A DNA stretch of 9,227 nt. Source: JBOGGN01 sp050744165 (GTDB lineage Bacteria; Actinomycetota; Acidimicrobiia; Acidimicrobiales; Palsa-688). Within the stretch, counting starts at the first letter, position 1. Every line of letters starts with the position of its first letter. The position numbers and the translations under genes are program-made. The notes under the pieces are model-generated. The model was not told where the DNA came from and ran no database searches. It saw nothing but the letters and a program-made list of their open reading frames with translations. Location: assembly GCA_050744165.1 (NCBI GenBank), contig JBOGGN010000125.1:1-9227 (forward strand). The letters run 5' to 3'. This document shows positions 6,700 to 9,227 of this stretch, in pieces.

Positions 6700-7830
6700 A
6701 TGGAGCTGCCGCAACTGGAGGACCTGCCCTCGCCTGAGGGCAAAGCGGTCCTTCTCCGGGTGGACTTCAACGTCCCCATTTCTAACGGCGAGATCGATGA
6801 CGACCAGCGGATCCAGGCCGCTCTGCCGACCATCGAGTGGCTCCTGGACCACGGCGCCCGGGTTACCGCATGCACCCACCTCGGCCGGCCCCACGGCAAG
6901 CCCGACCCCGAGTACTCGGTGGCGCCGGTCCGGGAGCGGCTGGCCGAGCTCGCCCCGGGGGTGGCGCTCATGGAGAACCTCCGGTTCGATCCGGGCGAGG
7001 AGGCCAACGACCCGACATTCGTTGAGCGGCTGTGCGACGGCCAGGACCTGTACGTGCTCGACGCCTTCGGCGCCGCCCACCGGTCCCACGCCTCGGTGGT
7101 CGGGCCGCCGACCCGGCTCCCCTGCGCTGCCGGCCGGTTGCTGGCCCGTGAAGTCGAGGTCCTAGACGGGCTTCTCCACGGGGCAGCCCGACCCTTTGTC
7201 GCCATCCTCGGCGGCTCCAAGGTCAGCGACAAGCTGCGGACAATCGAAACCCTCCTGGAACACGTCGACAAGCTGTTCGTCGGCGGGGGCATGTGCTTCA
7301 CATTCTTCGGTGCCGAGGGCCACTCGGTCGGGGGGTCGCTGTTCCAGGAGGACTACGTCGCCAACTGCGCCCAGCTGTTGAAGGACAAGGGCGAGGCCAT
7401 CGAGCTGCCGTCTGACATCACGGCTCTGTCCCCAGGCGGTGCTTTCGGGGCGGGCAAGGAGCCCACCGGCGAGGTCCGCGGTTTCGGGCTCGACCTGCCC
7501 GAGGGATGGGTGGGGCTCGACATCGGGCCCGGTTCGGCGGCCACGTTCGCCGACCGCATCGCGGGCGCCGCCACCGTGCTGTGGAACGGTCCCATGGGCG
7601 TCTTCGAGGACCCCCGTTTCGCGGCCGGCACCCGGGCGGTGGCCGAAGCGGTGGCCGACTGCGCGGGGTTCACGGTTGTCGGTGGCGGCGACTCGGTCAG
7701 CGCCCTGGATCGCTTCGGCCTCGCCGAGCGCATCGACCATGTCTCCACCGGAGGCGGGGCGTCGCTCGAGTTCATCGAGAACGGCGACCTGCCAGGGCTG
7801 GTCGCCCTCCGAGAGGGTGTTCGTGGCTGA
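6700..7830 (+). CDS. pgk: Phosphoglycerate kinase
   Basis: The 376-aa enzyme transfers the acyl phosphate of 1,3-bisphosphoglycerate to ADP. Substrate-side motifs are LRVDFNVP (19-26), Arg37, THLGRPHGK (59-67), ENLRFDPGEE (92-101) and DAFGAAHRSHAS (121-132). Nucleotide-side motifs are GGSKVSDKL (171-179), FVGGGMCFTFF (193-203), LDIGPGS (273-279), LWNGPMGVFE (294-303), VGGGDSVSAL (327-336) and STGGGASLEF (349-358). It is shorter than the usual 390-400 residues: between RERLAEL (78-84) and LMENLRF (90-96) only five residues remain, where about 22 are usual. ATG 6700 follows the gap stop by 10 bp and has no clear Shine-Dalgarno, so translation may depend on coupling to gap. The 3' end overlaps tpiA by 8 bases. 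Active-site residues are intact, so an active enzyme is expected. Confidence 0.96.
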   Translation: MELPQLEDLPSPEGKAVLLRVDFNVPISNGEIDDDQRIQAALPTIEWLLDHGARVTACTHLGRPHGKPDPEYSVAPVRERLAELAPGVALMENLRFDPGEEANDPTFVERLCDGQDLYVLDAFGAAHRSHASVVGPPTRLPCAAGRLLAREVEVLDGLLHGAARPFVAILGGSKVSDKLRTIETLLEHVDKLFVGGGMCFTFFGAEGHSVGGSLFQEDYVANCAQLLKDKGEAIELPSDITALSPGGAFGAGKEPTGEVRGFGLDLPEGWVGLDIGPGSAATFADRIAGAATVLWNGPMGVFEDPRFAAGTRAVAEAVADCAGFTVVGGGDSVSALDRFGLAERIDHVSTGGGASLEFIENGDLPGLVALREGVRG

Positions 7831-8608
7831 GGCGAGCGGCCGCAAGCCGCTCATCTCGGGCAACTGGAAGATGCACCACACCCACCTCGACGCCATCGCC
7901 ATGGTGCAGAAGCTGTCCTACCAGCTCACCGACGAGGACTACCGGGCCGTCGACGTGTCGGTGCACCCTCCCTTCACCGCACTCCGGTCCATCCAGACCC
8001 TGCTCGATGCCGACCGCATCCCGATCTCCCTCGGGGCTCAGAACTGCTACTGGGAACCGAAGGGGGCCTTTACCGGCGAGATCAGCCCGCTCATGCTGGC
8101 CAAGCTCGACGTGGCCTACGTCATCATCGGCCACTCCGAGCGGCGACAGCTGTTCGGTGAGACCGATGAGGGGGTCAACCGCAAGGCCAAGGCGGTGCTG
8201 GCGGCGGGAATGACGCCGATCATCTGTTGCGGCGAGACCCTCGAGGAGCGCCGGGCCGGGCATACCCACGTTAAGTGCCTGAGCCAAGTGGCGTCCGATC
8301 TTGACGGGCTCACCGTGGCGCAGATCGCGGGTCTGGTCTTGGCCTACGAGCCCATCTGGGCCATCGGCACAGGGGTGGTGGCGACGCCCGACGACGCCCA
8401 GGAAGTGATCGGCAACATCCGCAACGAGGTGTCTTCCCTGCACGGGGCCGAAGCTGCGGCGGGCGTGCGCATCCAATACGGCGGGTCGGTGAAGCCGTCC
8501 AATATCGCCGAGCTCATGGCTGAGCCCGATATAGATGGCGCACTCGTGGGCGGCGCCAGCTTGGAAGCGGAGGAGTTTTCCAAGATCGTCCGCTGGCGCC
8601 TCTCGTGA
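7823..8608 (+). CDS. tpiA: Triose-phosphate isomerase
   Basis: The 261-aa TIM-barrel enzyme interconverts dihydroxyacetone phosphate and glyceraldehyde-3-phosphate. Catalytic and binding residues are visible: ISGNWKMH (11-18) with Asn14 and Lys16, GAQNCYWEPKGAFTGEIS (71-88), VIIGHSERR (100-108) with electrophile His104, AYEPIWAIGTG (174-184) with base Glu176 and mobile loop 6, IQYGGSVKPSN (217-227) and GALVGGASL (239-247). The loop-6 C-hinge reads Val-Val-Ala instead of the common Lys-Thr-Ala. The start is taken as GTG 7823, which overlaps the pgk stop by 8 bases and has GAGAGGG 5-6 nt upstream; GTG 7817, two codons earlier, is in frame and cannot be excluded. The last codons and stop are part of a duplicated 12-mer. 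It completes the gap-pgk-tpiA unit. Confidence 0.96.
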   Translation: MAEASGRKPLISGNWKMHHTHLDAIAMVQKLSYQLTDEDYRAVDVSVHPPFTALRSIQTLLDADRIPISLGAQNCYWEPKGAFTGEISPLMLAKLDVAYVIIGHSERRQLFGETDEGVNRKAKAVLAAGMTPIICCGETLEERRAGHTHVKCLSQVASDLDGLTVAQIAGLVLAYEPIWAIGTGVVATPDDAQEVIGNIRNEVSSLHGAEAAAGVRIQYGGSVKPSNIAELMAEPDIDGALVGGASLEAEEFSKIVRWRLS

Positions 8609-8622
8609 GACGCCTCTCGTGA
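8597..8622 (+). repeat. Near-tandem 12-bp duplication spanning the tpiA stop codon
   Basis: CGCCTCTCGTGA at 8597-8608 recurs at 8611-8622, a 14-nt period with GA between. The first copy encodes the last tpiA residues and its TGA; the second repeats them just past the stop. This looks like a recent slippage duplication. It leaves the tpiA product unchanged and lengthens the spacer before secG. Confidence 0.85.
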
Positions 8623-8647
8623 CGCCGAGCGGGCCGGCCGGCCTTAG

Positions 8648-8660
8648 TACACTGGCGCCG
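8648..8660 (+). promoter_or_regulatory. -10 element for a leaderless secG transcript
   Basis: TACACT at 8648-8653 matches the actinobacterial -10 pattern TANNNT and lies 6 nt before the secG GTG, which places the transcription start at the start codon. No Shine-Dalgarno precedes secG and no good -35 is visible; the upstream stretch is the palindromic GGCCGGCCGGCC at 8632-8643. Leaderless mRNAs are common in actinobacteria. secG may also be read through from tpiA. Confidence 0.5.
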
Positions 8661-8887
8661 TGACCATCGTCCTGCTGCTCGTGCATGTCGTGGTGTCAGG
8701 GGCGCTGATCATGCTCATCCTGCTCCACAGCGGGCGCGGCGGTGGCCTGTCGGAGATGTTCGGTGGGGGACTGGGGTCGGCAGCCGCCGGCTCCACGGTG
8801 GTCGAGCGCAACCTTGACCGCATCACCATCCTGGCGGCGGTGGTGTTCTCCTTCACTACAGTGGTCCTGGCTATACGGCTTCAGTAG
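8660..8887 (+). CDS. secG: Preprotein translocase subunit SecG
   Basis: This 75-aa membrane protein is the small non-essential subunit of the SecYEG channel; it assists SecA-driven export. It has the expected two transmembrane helices, about residues 3-23 (leucine/valine-rich, ending ILLH) and 53-72. They are joined by the conserved glycine-rich loop HSGRGGGLSEMFGGG (23-37), continuing to about residue 46, which is the family signature. The length is typical. The start is GTG 8660, with no Shine-Dalgarno but a -10 element placed for a leaderless message. It sits directly after tpiA, as in many actinobacteria, where gap-pgk-tpiA-secG is a conserved order. The lipoprotein gene downstream encodes a probable Sec substrate, but it has its own promoter region. 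The identification is confident. Confidence 0.94.
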   Translation: MTIVLLLVHVVVSGALIMLILLHSGRGGGLSEMFGGGLGSAAAGSTVVERNLDRITILAAVVFSFTTVVLAIRLQ

Positions 8888-9002
8888 CGACCACCGCCAG
8901 AAGCGACCACCCTGGTATATTGCGCCGGGGACCGCTCGCGCGGAACTGGATACGTTGAGGGGTCATACATAGACACGGGGGTACAAAACCCCCAGGAGGT
9001 GA
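8886..9002 (+). promoter_or_regulatory. Control region of the lipoprotein gene: direct repeats, extended -10, RBS hairpin
   Basis: Three elements are visible. A 10-mer AGCGACCACC occurs at 8886-8895 and 8902-8911 (16-bp period; the first copy overlaps the secG stop). TGGTATATT at 8913-8921 fits an extended -10 (TGn plus TATATT), with no good -35, and implies a leader of roughly 75 nt. GGGGGT (8977-8982) and ACCCCC (8988-8993) form a perfect 6-bp stem with the 5-nt loop ACAAA, touching the full anti-SD complement AGGAGGTGA at 8994-9002. Other -10-like sequences (such as TACGTT at 8951-8956) exist. The repeats could bind an activator or repressor, and the hairpin could modulate ribosome access; both roles are inferred. 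Confidence 0.5.
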
Positions 9003-9227
9003 ATGGTGGCGCACAGGGGGATTCGAGCGTCGGCCTTGATCGTCGCGGCGGTCGCGCTTCTCGCGACGGGATGCGGCAGCAGCAGCAAGGGAACGACGAA
9101 CACCACAACAGCGAGCACGGGCTCGTCGACGACGTTACCGAACCAGCGGTACGCGACGAACAGCACAGGCACCCCCCAGATGGGTGGCACGCTGACCATG
9201 CTCGGCACCGGCGACGTCGACTACATG
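9003..9227 (+). CDS. Lipoprotein, probable ABC-transporter substrate-binding protein (family 5, peptide type), N-terminal fragment
   Basis: Seventy-five codons are open to the window end. The product starts MVAHRGIRAS, followed by a hydrophobic helix (about residues 9-22) and a lipobox ending at Cys24 (ALLATGC, residues 18-24), so a Sec signal peptide and lipid anchor are expected. A Ser/Thr/Gly-rich linker (25-58) follows, typical of actinobacterial lipoproteins. The mature domain begins MGGTLTMLGTGDVDYM (60-75); this GGTL...D(V)DY opening is characteristic of SBP_bac_5 oligopeptide/dipeptide-binding proteins, though too little is visible to name the ligand. AGGAGGTGA abuts ATG 9003; GTG 9006, one codon on, has more standard spacing from AGGAGG (6 nt) and may be the true start. 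Permease and ATPase genes would be expected beyond the window. Confidence 0.75.
   Translation, partial: MVAHRGIRASALIVAAVALLATGCGSSSKGTTNTTTASTGSSTTLPNQRYATNSTGTPQMGGTLTMLGTGDVDYM

Noticed and set aside
7439..7822. In-frame upstream extension of tpiA into pgk
   Set aside because: TPI begins a few residues before ISGNWKM; the upstream residues are an Arg/Pro/Ser-rich shadow of pgk.
8632..8643. GGCCGGCCGGCC palindrome as a terminator after tpiA
   Set aside because: It is a self-complementary G+C run without a proper loop or T-tract; in a high-GC genome this is unremarkable.
8888..9002. A metabolite riboswitch ahead of the lipoprotein gene
   Set aside because: The leader is short (about 75 nt from the inferred start), with only small hairpins and no recognisable conserved riboswitch core.

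Overview
The window is a G+C-rich, tightly packed bacterial chromosome segment from an actinobacterium, probably of the Acidimicrobiia or a related deep lineage. That placement is an inference from the protein sequence style, the frequent GTG starts and the gene order; no rRNA or other marker is present to prove it. I see no IS element, phage gene, CRISPR array, tRNA or rRNA.

Layout: (1) The 3' end of uvrA (excinuclease A) enters from the left and converges on nadA (quinolinate synthase, minus strand); the 209-bp gap between them holds a large imperfect inverted repeat. (2) A 163-bp divergent intergenic region separates nadA from a plus-strand run: uvrC, a class I SAM-dependent methyltransferase and rapZ. 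These three genes overlap by 8 and 1 bases and look translationally coupled. (3) A 163-bp gap with a candidate terminator, a candidate promoter, a hairpin and a perfect 13-bp tandem duplication leads into the glycolytic block gap-pgk-tpiA, then secG. pgk and tpiA overlap by 8 bases. secG appears to have its own promoter and a leaderless GTG start. (4) After secG comes a regulatory region with direct repeats, an extended -10 and a hairpin abutting a perfect Shine-Dalgarno. It precedes the N-terminus of a lipoprotein that looks like a family-5 (peptide-type) ABC transporter substrate-binding protein, cut by the window end.

How the genes work together: UvrA and UvrC belong to nucleotide excision repair. 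GAPDH, PGK and TPI are the triose-phosphate part of glycolysis and gluconeogenesis. NadA begins de novo NAD synthesis and so feeds the cofactor of GAPDH. SecG belongs to the SecYEG translocon, which would export the downstream lipoprotein. The order uvrA...uvrC-rapZ-(yvcK-whiA)-gap-pgk-tpiA-secG is a known actinobacterial neighbourhood. The notable departures here are the absence of yvcK and whiA between rapZ and gap, and a methyltransferase gene inserted between uvrC and rapZ.

This is mainly a housekeeping region and I do not see a convincing new multi-gene system. The points most worth a second look are the missing yvcK-whiA pair, the coupled methyltransferase, an apparent internal deletion in the PGK N-domain, a cofactor-site substitution in GAPDH, two short tandem duplications at gene boundaries, and the control region ahead of the lipoprotein gene.
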